Of a stretch of 64,000 bases of DNA, positions 55,165 through 63,874 are shown in pieces. The position numbers and the translations under genes were made by a program. The notes below the pieces were generated by a model. That model saw only the letters and a list, made by a program, of their open reading frames with translations, was not told the DNA's origin and searched no databases. Position 1 is the first letter of the stretch, and the number at the start of each line of letters is the position of its first letter. This stretch comes from Gammaproteobacteria bacterium (GTDB lineage: Bacteria; Pseudomonadota; Gammaproteobacteria; UBA6429; Thiohalophilaceae): positions 119,002 to 183,001 of the forward strand of contig JACQBC010000021.1 in assembly GCA_016194635.1 (NCBI GenBank), read 5' to 3'.

Positions 55165-55884
55165 ATGAAGCGGAACGCGATCATCGTTGGCGCCTCATCA
55201 GGCATCGGACTAGAACTGGCCAAGGTCCTCGCGGCGAATGGCTACAGCGTCGGCTTGGTGGCAAGAAGGCTGAATTTGCTTTCCGAACTCGCGCGCGAGC
55301 TTCCAACCCGAGCGTTTACTAAAGCCATTGACGTGTCAAAGCCTATCGAGGCTATGCCGCTCCTGCGAGAATTGATCGTGGAAATGAATAACGTGGAACT
55401 CTTTGTCATCGGCGCTGGGATCGGGTTCATTAATCCTGAGCTTGATTGGGAGCGCGAGCGAGAGACCATCGACCTCAACGTTTCGGGATTCGCGGCGATC
55501 ATCAATGTCGCGGTTGAGCATTTACAGGCAAGAGGGTCAGGACACATCGTCGGGATCTCTTCGCTGGCGGCGCTTTGCGGGAGCGGCGGCGCGCCCGCCT
55601 ACAATGCCTCAAAGGCGTTCATGTCGAACTACCTTCAAGGGTTACGGCAGAGGTTTTGCAAGCTCAAACTGCCGGTCGTCGTGACTGACGTGCAACCAGG
55701 ACTCGTTGATACCGCGATGGCAAAGGGCGAGGGCTTGTTTTGGATGGCGTCGCCCCAGAAGGCCGCGCACCAGATCTTCGATGCGATCCGAAAGCGGCGG
55801 ATACACGTGTATGTAACCAGGCGCTGGCGAGTGATTGCCTGGGTCCTGAGGGTATTGCCTGATTCGTTCTACGATAAACTATGA
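55165..55884 (+). CDS. short-chain dehydrogenase/reductase, cassette gene
   Basis: 239 residues from ATG 55165 (AAGGCAG upstream). Rossmann motif IIVGASSGIGLELAKVL, catalytic-site YNASKAF, IVGISSLAALCG. Preference for NAD or NADP cannot be fixed. The C-terminus (VTRRWRVIAWVLRVL) is hydrophobic and basic, a possible membrane contact. Confidence 0.82.
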   Translation: MKRNAIIVGASSGIGLELAKVLAANGYSVGLVARRLNLLSELARELPTRAFTKAIDVSKPIEAMPLLRELIVEMNNVELFVIGAGIGFINPELDWERERETIDLNVSGFAAIINVAVEHLQARGSGHIVGISSLAALCGSGGAPAYNASKAFMSNYLQGLRQRFCKLKLPVVVTDVQPGLVDTAMAKGEGLFWMASPQKAAHQIFDAIRKRRIHVYVTRRWRVIAWVLRVLPDSFYDKL

Positions 55885-55899
55885 GCTGCCGACTCTATT

Positions 55900-55957
55900 G
55901 CCCAACAAGACGCTCCAGCGGACGCGCTACCGCGCGCTGCTGAGCTTGGCGTTATGT
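55900..55957 (+). other. attC site
   Basis: GCCCAAC at 55900, GTTATGT at 55951-55957; body AAGACGCTCCAGCGGACGCGC. Length 58. Confidence 0.82.
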
Positions 55958-55983
55958 TCTGCCAATCGTCGAGGACACGTGAA

Positions 55984-56328
55984 ATGAATAACTTCACCGT
56001 AAAGAAGAGTGTGTACATTGAAGCAAAGCCTGACGTAGTGTTCGACGCCCTCACTTCTTCGGACGCCATTGTCAATTACTTTCCGATAAAGAAGGTTACG
56101 TCCGAATGGAAAGTGGGTGGCGAGGTGCTGCTCGACGGCGAGATCGATGGGAAACAGTTTAGAGACCATGGATTAATTGAAACCTTGTCACGTCCCACAC
56201 AATTCAAATATTCCTACTGGAGCGACAATCACGGAACGGAAAGAACGTTGGAGAACCATTTAACGATTAGCTATCGTCTCTCGCCGCAGCAAAAAGGAAC
56301 GCAACTGGACCTTGAGCAGAGACTGTAA
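55984..56328 (+). CDS. SRPBCC/AHSA1-like protein, truncated by IS256
   Basis: 114 residues from ATG 55984, ending RLSPQQKGTQLDLEQRL just where the IS256 left repeat begins. The AHSA1-type START fold (VYIEAKPDVVFDALTSSDA, ITYR-type strands) usually needs about 140-150 residues, so the C-terminal helix is lost. Probably non-functional or altered. Confidence 0.72.
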   Translation: MNNFTVKKSVYIEAKPDVVFDALTSSDAIVNYFPIKKVTSEWKVGGEVLLDGEIDGKQFRDHGLIETLSRPTQFKYSYWSDNHGTERTLENHLTISYRLSPQQKGTQLDLEQRL

Positions 56329-57646
56329 ACCATTCTGTGTAACTGCATTTCATTACACAAACGCCGTGAGGCGTTCGTCGAAGACGATCATAAACTGATT
56401 TAGCGCTTCTTTCCAATGATGAATCGGCATCGTCCATCGTTTGGACGCGGATTGGATAGCCAGGTAAATGACCTTCATGGCCGCCTCATCACTGGGAAAG
56501 ATTTTACGTTTCGCCACGGCGGTACGAATGACGCTGTTGATCGATTCAATCGCATTGGTGGTGTAGATGGCGCGGTGGATGTCGCTGGGAAAGGCAAACA
56601 GCGTGCTCAGGTTTGGCCAATGTGTACGCCAGGATGTGGCGATGTGCGGATACGTGTTGTCCCACTTTACCGCAAAGGCATCCAGCGCCTGTTGTGCTTG
56701 CGCTTCATTTACGGCCTGGTAAATCAATTTTAAATCGGTGACCACCGCCTTATAGTCTTTCCAGCTGACAAACTTCAATGAATTGCGCACCCTGTGCACA
56801 ATACACAACTGGATGAGCGCCTTGGGGTACACGGTTTGAATCGCTTCGGGAAACCCTTTCAACCCATCGACACAGGCGATGAGAATGTCCTGCACGCCCC
56901 GTGCCTTGAGTTCTGTGACGACGTATAACCAGAATTTTGCGCCTTCGTTGGGCGACAGCCACAGTCCCAATAATTCTTTCTTGCCTTGCAGATTAATCCC
57001 CAGGGCGACGTACACGGTCTTGTTGATGACGCGCTGATGTTCACGAATCTTAATGACAATCCCATCCAGATACACAATCGGATACACCGCGTCCAGTATA
57101 CGATTCCGCCACGCGTTGACGTGTTCGATCACCGCCTCGGTGACGTTGGAAATCAGCGTGGGGGGAAACCTCTGCGCCATACATCTCCTCGAACGTCTGC
57201 ACAATCTCGCGCGTGGATAAGCCTTTGGCGTATAAGCACAGGATCTGATCATCCATGTTCGTCAGGCGGGTCTGGCCTTTTTGTACGAGCTGCGGTTCAA
57301 AGGTACCGGCACGATCCCGTGGAGTGTGGATCATGACCTCGCCATGCTCTCCTTTGAGCGTCTTGGGGGTGCTGCCATTGCGACTATTGCCCGTATTGCG
57401 CCCACGTGCCTCGTGTTTGGCATAACCTAAATGGGCCTCCATCTCCACACCCAGCGCCGCCTCTACCGTCAATTTGACCAAGTGGGAGGTCAGATCACTC
57501 AAATCCTGCTGTGTCTTGACCTTGCACGCCAGTTCTTTTACTAGCAATTCCAGATTGTTCAACGCGTTATCACTGCTCATTGGTTTTATCCTCTTTCGTT
57601 TCCTAAGATTATTAGACAATGGGCAGTTACACAATCTGGTTTACAG
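56323..57646 (-). mobile_element. IS256-family insertion sequence
   Basis: 1324 bases. Left end CTGTAAACCATTCTGTGTAA (56323) and right end TTACACAATCTGGTTTACAG (to 57646) are inverse near-repeats. Transposase on the minus strand is frameshifted. Flanks show no matching 8-9 base duplication, suggesting later rearrangement. It interrupts the 3' end of the SRPBCC gene. Confidence 0.85.
56353..57580 (-). pseudogene. IS256-family transposase with frameshift
   Basis: Starts ATG 57578-57580 (MSSDNALNNLELLVKELA). The frame breaks at a run of six G on the plus strand (57160-57165); a run of five would restore EMYGAEVSPTLISNV. Downstream frame carries the DDE residues in IVYLDGIVIK, IACVDGLKGF and TTNAIESINSVIR. 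May be a real inactivating change or a sequencing error in the homopolymer. Confidence 0.8.
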
Positions 57647-58000
57647 GCCCTTCATATTTATCCAGTAGTTTATAAAAGCGATCCTCTGAAGATACTAAAT
57701 CAGCACTTATTTCAAGAACAACATCGCCAGGCAGGATATCTGCCCTGTAGATCGTACGACCGTGCTCTAATACAAATTTGAGCGGAATTTTGGGATTGTT
57801 AATATCCTTGCCTCCATCAGCGTGCCATTTATCTATCCACTTTGAATAATATGGCTCCAAATCTTGTGGAGTTAGTTGATGTATAGAAAGTAGCTTTATT
57901 CCTTCGTAAACTGCAAATATCCAATCAACTTGTCGGTACTTCTCTATGATTACTCGGGCAGGCGTGTCAATTCCTTCGTCACCTCTTTGTCTTGCAGATA
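57627..58000 (-). pseudogene. gene fragment between IS256 and IS91 remnants
   Basis: A frame with [19 protein letters not shown] and [18 protein letters not shown], cut at the C-terminus by the IS256 right end ([10 protein letters not shown] is encoded partly in the IS) and at the N-terminus by the IS91 remnant. No family recognised; the original gene is longer on both sides. Confidence 0.5.
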
Positions 58001-58342
58001 GTTCGAATCTTCTTGATAACCACAGGGTCTTCAATACAGGCGATCACGTTGACGCTGCCGCCACACTCAGTGCACATCTCAATATCGATGTTGAAGACGC
58101 GCTTGAGGCGTTGCGCCCAAGTCATGGCCGCGCGACGTTCGGCCGACGTTTGGTCTTGCGGCTCATCAGACGTTTTGGGTTTGTTGCCCTTACCCCGTTT
58201 GGCGGGCGTCACCAACGCAACGGTGCTTGCAGTTAGATGCAAACACGCCGTGGTAGCGCGTGAGGTTCACACACGGCTTGGGCACCTGTGCCGCCAGGCG
58301 CGCAATGAAGTCCAGCGGCTCGAAGAGAACATGGGTGGTGCC
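57979..58342 (-). pseudogene. IS91-family transposase C-terminal remnant
   Basis: The frame segments TTHVLFEPLDFIARLAAQVPKP and MTWAQRLKRVFNIDIE...[23 protein letters not shown] (quoted in parts) correspond to the end of IS91-type (Y2) transposases with its C-terminal zinc CxxC. A frame change near 58230 separates the two. No N-terminal catalytic region is present. Confidence 0.72.
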
Positions 58343-58843
58343 GGCAAACGATCCAGCGCCACCTCCCGCCCCATTGATCAGCACTTTTTGCCCCGGCTTA
58401 ATATGCCCTCTATCGCGCAGCCCCTGCAGCGCGAGCAGTGCCACCTGCGGGGTAGCTGCGGCTTGTTCGTAAGTCATGCTGCCCGGTTTCGATACCAGCG
58501 CATCTGCACGCGCACACACATACTTCGGCAAAACCGCCAAAGCCGCAGCCGGACAAATCGTCGTACACCGCCTCACCCGGACGAAACTGTGTAATGTTCT
58601 TGCCAACAGCGCTAATGGTGCCGACAGTATCGCACCCCAGTACCGGAATTTTTACCGGCTTGAACAGTCGGCCATCACACGGTTCGCAAACGGCGTGCCC
58701 ATCAGTATTTCCCAGTCCCACGAATTGATCGATGCCGCCTGCACGCTTACCAGCACTTCGTCATCCCCGGACACAGGTTTTACGACCTCCTGCAGCACAA
58801 GAAAATCCGATGATCCGTATTTTGTAAGCACCATCGCTTTCAT
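58343..58843 (-). pseudogene. zinc-independent quinone oxidoreductase-like gene, broken
   Basis: MKAMVLTKYGSSDFLVLQEV starts at 58843 and is homologous to medium-chain quinone oxidoreductases. Two frame shifts follow (near 58680 and 58540), with KIPVLGCDTVGTISAVGKNI, GYVCARADALVS-type and KVLINGAGGGAGSFA in different frames. Its end is cut by the IS91 remnant, losing the C-terminal half. Divergent from the AraC gene. Confidence 0.72.
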
Positions 58844-59027
58844 GAATTTCCTCCATGATAATTAAAGGCTCAGAGCCCCGCAGGCAAGGTCATGTATAAA
58901 TCTTAACTGGGGATAAAATCCGGAATCACAAGCTGTGCCTGCAAACCCGTGCTCTACGTACACCTCATCGCCCTTGCCTGCACCACGGCTTCTTGACAAA
59001 CGAAATGCGGGTGTACACAGTACCGCC

Positions 59028-59801
59028 ATGCATATTCTTACCGGTTCTGCCGAGGGTCAGATTGTCGATGCGCGTCGGCCCATCATTGCCTCTTCTTCCG
59101 AGGTTGATAGCGCCCATGCCGTGTCAGCACACCACCATCCCCGTGGCCAGCTGCTTTACGCGGTGAGCGGCACCATGCGCGTCAAGGTGGGAAGCGATTC
59201 CTGGATAGTGACATCGCGCACCGGCGTGTGGGTGCCGCCAGAGACCAGGCATCAAATTGATTCACCGTCTGGCATCTCTTACCGCTTCCTGTTTGTCGCA
59301 CCCGCTGCGGCAAAAAGCTTGCCGCAACATGGCACACCGCTTGAGATCACACCGCTCACCCGCGAGCTTATACTTGAAGCCTCCTCCTTCGGTGCGCACT
59401 ATCGCCCGGGCAGCGCCGAAGCGCGCCTGATCGCCGTATTACATGACCGCCTGCGCGCCATTCCCGCAGCAACACTGACCGTGCCTCTCCCGCGCGATGC
59501 CCGCGCCGGACGCGTATGCGATGCGTTGCTGAAAAACCCTGCCGATGATCGCTCTCTCAATGCCTGGGGCCAATTCACCGGTGCCAGCACCCGCACCCTC
59601 GCACGACTATTTCGCAATGAGCTCGGCATGAGCTTTGGCGATTGGCAGCTACGCATGCGACTTTCGTTTGCGCTGGACCGCCTCGACCGTGGCGACTCCG
59701 TCACGCGCGTCGCACAAGACCTGGGCTATGCAAGCCCCAGTGCTTTCTGCGCCATGTTCCGCCGCGTGCTGGGCACCACCACCTCCCGCTATTTGAACTA
59801 A
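59028..59801 (+). CDS. AraC-family regulator with cupin domain
   Basis: 257 residues from ATG 59028 (earlier in-frame starts look like leader sequence). N-terminal cupin (HHHPRGQLLYAVSGTMRVKV, VWVPPETRHQIDSPSG) and C-terminal AraC helix-turn-helix pair (TRTLARLFRNELGMSFGDW, VTRVAQDLGYASPSAFCAMF). Divergent from the broken oxidoreductase gene, so it likely regulated that gene. Confidence 0.83.
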   Translation: MHILTGSAEGQIVDARRPIIASSSEVDSAHAVSAHHHPRGQLLYAVSGTMRVKVGSDSWIVTSRTGVWVPPETRHQIDSPSGISYRFLFVAPAAAKSLPQHGTPLEITPLTRELILEASSFGAHYRPGSAEARLIAVLHDRLRAIPAATLTVPLPRDARAGRVCDALLKNPADDRSLNAWGQFTGASTRTLARLFRNELGMSFGDWQLRMRLSFALDRLDRGDSVTRVAQDLGYASPSAFCAMFRRVLGTTTSRYLN

Positions 59802-59907
59802 CCTGCTTTGTCCGCTGCGCGACAAGTTCTGTCGTATTCGCGACAACATCTCGCGGACGCCTGATTTAGACTTGTCTTTCCCATCAATTGAAGAGAAGGC
59901 CAACCAG

Positions 59908-60453
59908 ATGCCTGCAAACGCGACCACCACAAAATTACAAACTTTATTATTCGCAGTCACACTGCTGTTGCCCGTCTTGCCCGCATACGCAACAGACAAT
60001 GTGCAGATGCACACTTTTCACAGCATAAACCTGGAAGCCGCCAGCAAGGCCGCATGGGCGGCAGTGCAGGCCTGCCGCAAACTCGGCTATTCGGTCGCGG
60101 TGGCGGTGGTCGATCGCGGCGGCAATCTGCAGGCCCTGCTGCGCGACCGCTACGCCGGGCCGCACTCGGTTGAAACCGCCACGCGCAAGGCGTGGACCGC
60201 CAACAGCTTCCGCCAGAACACGAATGACCTCGCCGCCATGCTACAGGAAGGAAAAATACCCCGCCAGGTACAGCATAACCCCGGCGCGCTCTTGGTAGGG
60301 GGAGGACTGCTGATCGAGATCAGGGGCGAAATAATAGGCGGCATCGGCGTGTCGGGCGCACCACCCGGCGAGTCCGAGCTCGACAGTATTGACGGCGCCT
60401 GTGCTCAAGCGGGAATAAATGCGGTTAAAGATGACCTGGAACTGGCGGAGTAA
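59908..60453 (+). CDS. GlcG/HbpS-like exported protein
   Basis: 181 residues from ATG 59908 (a TTG at 59872 would add 12). Signal peptide (LLFAVTLLLPVLPAYA) and GlcG/HbpS domain with INLEAASKAAWAAVQACRKL, VAVVDRGGNLQALLRDRYAG and IGGIGVSGAPPGESE. HbpS binds heme and signals oxidative stress in actinobacteria; GlcG has an unknown role. Follows the AraC gene. Confidence 0.82.
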   Translation: MPANATTTKLQTLLFAVTLLLPVLPAYATDNVQMHTFHSINLEAASKAAWAAVQACRKLGYSVAVAVVDRGGNLQALLRDRYAGPHSVETATRKAWTANSFRQNTNDLAAMLQEGKIPRQVQHNPGALLVGGGLLIEIRGEIIGGIGVSGAPPGESELDSIDGACAQAGINAVKDDLELAE

Positions 60454-60542
60454 ATCACCATAAAAAAATATTCAATCGAGTGTTGCATGCAGCATTGCTT
60501 TCGACTACCTGCCTTGCGGCATGGCCCGAGGCACCGGAAGAA

Positions 60543-60591
60543 AAAATGGGGTCAGACTCAATTTGATTTAAATCAAGTCTGACTCCATTTT
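60543..60591. repeat. long hairpin, GGGGTCAGAC type
   Basis: AAAATGGGGTCAGACT pairs with AGTCTGACTCCATTTT across a loop holding the palindrome TTGATTTAAATCAA. Similar GGTCAGACTC repeats occur as dispersed elements in proteobacteria; identity not tested here. Confidence 0.65.
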
Positions 60592-60668
60592 CGATATATC
60601 AAGGGATGTGGATGATATTTATCACACGATAGTAATTTCATTTATATAAAATAATGGAGTAAAAATGT

Positions 60669-61727
60669 ATGAAAAAAAGCATGGGTTATCGCACTATTCT
60701 CTCAGTGATCTTCATCGCATGGGCTGTGCTAACTGTACAATTAAGTTTTGCAGAACAACAAGCTGTGCTCGCTGTTAATAAAGTCACGGGGCCCCTGTCC
60801 GTTGTCGTACTAGGATCCGGCGATGCCATGGCATCATCGAAGAAGGGCAGAGCTTCTGCCGGCTATCTTATCTTTACTGATGGTAAACCTCGCATACTGA
60901 TGGATGTGGGTGGTGGAACTTTTGCACGTATTGCAGAAAGTGGTGCCGATTTGAGTACACTCGATACCATCTTGTTCAGCCATCTACATATCGACCATAC
61001 CGCTGATACCTCAGCTGTACTGAAAACTATTTATCTGCATAATGTTCGCGGTAAAACCAAACGGTCAGCCTCAACCTCTCCCATTAACTTTTATGGTCCG
61101 GCCGCCAACAGAAGCTTGCCTCAAGCTGATGCCTTTGACGACACCAGCCAGTTTATCGCGGGTATGTACGGTGAAAAAAGCGGTTTAGAGCGTTACTTGC
61201 ACGGTTTTGTAAAAGCAATAGGCGCAGGCGAATTTGCGTATACGGCAACCGATGTATCTGCTGACCAATTTAATAACGTGAACGGCGAAATGAAACCGGC
61301 AGATGTAAAAACTATAATCCACACGGCCGACGGGCTGACTGTAAAAGCCATTGGCGTTGAACATGGTCCCGTACCAAGTCTTGCTTATAGGATTGAGTAC
61401 AAAGGGAAGTCGATTGTCTATTCCGGTGATACCACTTCAAACACGGACAATATGCTAACCATAGCGAAATCCACCGACATTCTCATTTATGATGCGGCAA
61501 TTATGGATGACATTCCACCGAAAGATTCTGCCTTTAGAAAATTTCACACCGCCCCGACCCGGATGGGGGAGATCGCGACACGCGCCGCAGCAAAGCAACT
61601 GGTGCTGTCGCATTTGTCGCCGATAACGGATACACGAATTGATCAGCTTAAATCTATCGTTAAAGGCGTCGGCTTCAAAGGTGTTATTACGGAAGCAAAT
61701 GATCTTGATGTTTACAATATAAATTAA
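60669..61727 (+). CDS. exported MBL-fold metallo-hydrolase, cassette gene
   Basis: 352 residues with a signal peptide (cleavage near SFA-EQ). Metal ligands HLHIDHTAD plus later H and D residues (VEHGPVPSLAYRIEY, IVYSGDTTSNTDN, QLVLSHLSPITD) define the metallo-beta-lactamase fold, arylsulfatase/ribonuclease Z-like rather than true beta-lactamase. Substrate unknown. TGGAGTAAAAATGT before the start. The stop overlaps an attC left box. Confidence 0.82.
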   Translation: MKKSMGYRTILSVIFIAWAVLTVQLSFAEQQAVLAVNKVTGPLSVVVLGSGDAMASSKKGRASAGYLIFTDGKPRILMDVGGGTFARIAESGADLSTLDTILFSHLHIDHTADTSAVLKTIYLHNVRGKTKRSASTSPINFYGPAANRSLPQADAFDDTSQFIAGMYGEKSGLERYLHGFVKAIGAGEFAYTATDVSADQFNNVNGEMKPADVKTIIHTADGLTVKAIGVEHGPVPSLAYRIEYKGKSIVYSGDTTSNTDNMLTIAKSTDILIYDAAIMDDIPPKDSAFRKFHTAPTRMGEIATRAAAKQLVLSHLSPITDTRIDQLKSIVKGVGFKGVITEANDLDVYNIN

Positions 61728-61820
61728 ACTGCACGTGGGGTGTGTTTAATAAGTAAGCTTGGCATGAATTCATCTTTCTCCTAAGGTTACTCATTGGAGC
61801 CACCACCCCACTTGTTATAA
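61723..61820 (+). other. attC site (long type)
   Basis: ATTAAAC at 61723 and GTTATAA at 61814-61820, with GTGGGGTG and CACCCCAC symmetric arms. 98 bases; similar to VCR-like longer sites. Confidence 0.6.
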
Positions 61821-61828
61821 ACGGTTCA

Positions 61829-61978
61829 ATGGCACACATTGACGCCTATCTATTGTCCGTCGCTGCCCTTATGGGCGCGTTATCAGCGGTTGCATTGTCA
61901 TCTATTTGGTGGTGGCTAACAAGTACACGCATAACCCGTCATTCAACCGGACGCGGCAAACAGCGCCACGCCGGTTAA
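61829..61978 (+). CDS. small membrane peptide running into attC
   Basis: 49 residues from ATG 61829: MAHIDAYLLSVAALMGALSA then a tryptophan trio (IWWWLTSTRITRH) and a basic tail coded by the attC body. One membrane segment. Too short for the ORF-length rules and may be fortuitous, but its place between two attC sites supports it. Confidence 0.45.
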   Translation: MAHIDAYLLSVAALMGALSAVALSSIWWWLTSTRITRHSTGRGKQRHAG

Positions 61979-61987
61979 TTCTACGTT
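61929..61987 (+). other. attC site split by IS1182
   Basis: GCATAAC at 61929 and body CATTCAACCGGACGCGG / GCCGGTTAAT, ending CGTT at 61984-61987; the remaining AGGT of the right box sits after the IS, where CGTT recurs at 63523-63526. Confidence 0.65.
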
Positions 61988-63522
61988 GCAGCTGTAGGAA
62001 AACCCAGGAAATAAGCTAAAATAAAGGTATTACACACCAAGGAAGCGTAACGATGCCGACGTTTATTGATTACAACTACGATCAAATGAAGCGGACAGTC
62101 AACCGAACTTCACCACCCTCGCTGAATTTATTTCGTCATCCAAAAAAGAAATTGCTCAACTGTTTGGACAAGTGCTCCTGATCTGCGATGCGGAAGGGTT
62201 GATTGGAAAAGATATGTTTGCCATTGATGGCTATAAGCTGCCAAGCAATGCGTCCAAAGAGTGGTCGGGCACCCACGATGAATTAAAAAAGAAAAAGGCC
62301 AAGATCGACAAAGCGGTCGATTCTATAGTAGAAAAACACCACCACGCCGACACCCAGGTCCATGATAAGGATGTCATCACCCGCGAGCTCAAACAAAAAG
62401 TAAAGCTTGATCGCGCCAGCCAAAAAATTGACCCGTTTTTTAAAACCCACGAAGACCGTAAAGGCGTGAGTGGCAAGGTGGTCAAAAGCAACATCACCGA
62501 CAATGACAGCGCCAAAATGAAAACCCGTCGCGGCGTGATCCAGGGTTACACTGGCGTGGTCGCCGTCGACTCCATGGATGGAGGAGGTAGAGCCGTGTCG
62601 GGAACAACGGCTGAGGATGCCAAACATCAAGTGAGTGTGCACGCGCAGTCCTATGGACAAGGCTAAGAGCACGGTTTGCTCAAACCGACCATTGAAGGAC
62701 TGCGTGCGAATCTTAACACCGATAATACCGATGTCATGGTCACCGCGAAAGTGGCGGTTGACAGCGGCTACCACAATCAAAAGGCGCTGGCGTATTTAGA
62801 GGAAAATCGACTGGATGGCTATAGTGCCGACACGGGCTTCCGCTCGCGTGATCCAAAATTCAAAGACTATAAAGAACACAAACCCCACGACCGGTTAACG
62901 TCCACAGTGCGTTTTGGCCTTGCTGATTTTCACGTTGATCTCGACAAACAAACCTGTGTCTGTCCGTCAGAAAATGCGATGAAGTTAAAGGCCAACTGTG
63001 CCACCCTCAGTCATAACCAATTCATGCAATTCCAAGCCTATGAAAAAGACGGTTCGGTGTGCTCCCAAAAAAGACAATGCTTGAAGAATGAAAACCAACG
63101 CACCCCGCGTCAGCTCAATGTTTTGATTGGCACCACGCCAGAGCGAAACACCGGCGTGATTGAGTGCATGAAACAAAAGATTGACTCTGACGAAGGCCGC
63201 ACCACCTAGAGCCGACGATTAAGCATTGTTGAGCCGGTGTTTGCCAACATCACCGAGATGATTGGCATCAAGCGATTCAGCTTGCGTGGCAAGGATAAAG
63301 TGAACACGCAGTGGCAATGGATGACGATGGTGCATAATATCGTCAAGTTACACCGGTATGCAGGGCTGTAGTGGGAAGTAGAACGGGTTGAATACAGAAA
63401 CAGCCCCGTCAAGTATCAAAAACTAAAAACACAAAACGCGGACGGAGCAACGAATGGAAAAACAAACGATTGAGAAACTCAACGCTGATGGTAGGATTGA
63501 AAAATGGGTTTTCCTACAGCCT
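61988..63522 (+). mobile_element. IS1182-family element, decayed
   Basis: Ends CTGTAGGAAAACCCA (61992-62006) and TGGGTTTTCCTACAG (63505-63519). CGTT occurs just outside both ends (61984-61987 and 63523-63526) and is likely the 4-base target duplication. The insertion divides the attC right box. Confidence 0.75.
62053..63371 (+). pseudogene. IS1182-type transposase, deleted and with two stops
   Basis: From MPTFIDYNYDQM (62053) the frame jumps by a deletion to a later region, then reads LLICDAEGLIGKDMFAIDGYKLP. In-frame stops TAA at 62664 and TAG at 63207 interrupt AVDSGYHNQKALAYL and SRRLSIVEPVFANITEM stretches, which otherwise follow the IS1182/IS4-like transposases. Non-functional. Confidence 0.75.
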
Positions 63523-63541
63523 CGTTAGGTGTTAATAGAAT

Positions 63542-63874
63542 ATGGCGATTAGCGAGTTTGAAGAAAAAAGGTGCGAGAAATTAATGCGCGAGTATATTGA
63601 AAAAAAGCGCCCACCTATGCATATGCGAAAGGAAATTGATTTGTCCTTTCGTTTGAAAGATCAAAGTGTAGAAATATTTGAAATTCACCAACTTTGGAAT
63701 GATTCAAGTAAATTAACAGAACACCCAGTGGCAAAGGCTACTTATATAAAATCTAAGAAAATCTGGAAGCTATATTGGCAGCGTGCAGATTTAAAATGGC
63801 ATAGTTACGATCCAGTACCAGAAGTAAATACATTAGAAGAGTTCATTAATGTTATTGAAAGACCCTGTAAATAA
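63542..63874 (+). CDS. DUF3024-type protein, C-terminus cut by IS256
   Basis: 110 residues from ATG 63542. FEEKRCEKLMREYIEKKRP, VEIFEIHQLWNDSSKLTEHP, KATYIKSKKIWKLYWQRADLKWHSYDPVPEVN match DUF3024. It ends in ERPCK, coded partly by the IS256-like left end at 63865, so the last residues are lost. Function unknown. Cassette position after the split attC. Confidence 0.75.
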   Translation: MAISEFEEKRCEKLMREYIEKKRPPMHMRKEIDLSFRLKDQSVEIFEIHQLWNDSSKLTEHPVAKATYIKSKKIWKLYWQRADLKWHSYDPVPEVNTLEEFINVIERPCK

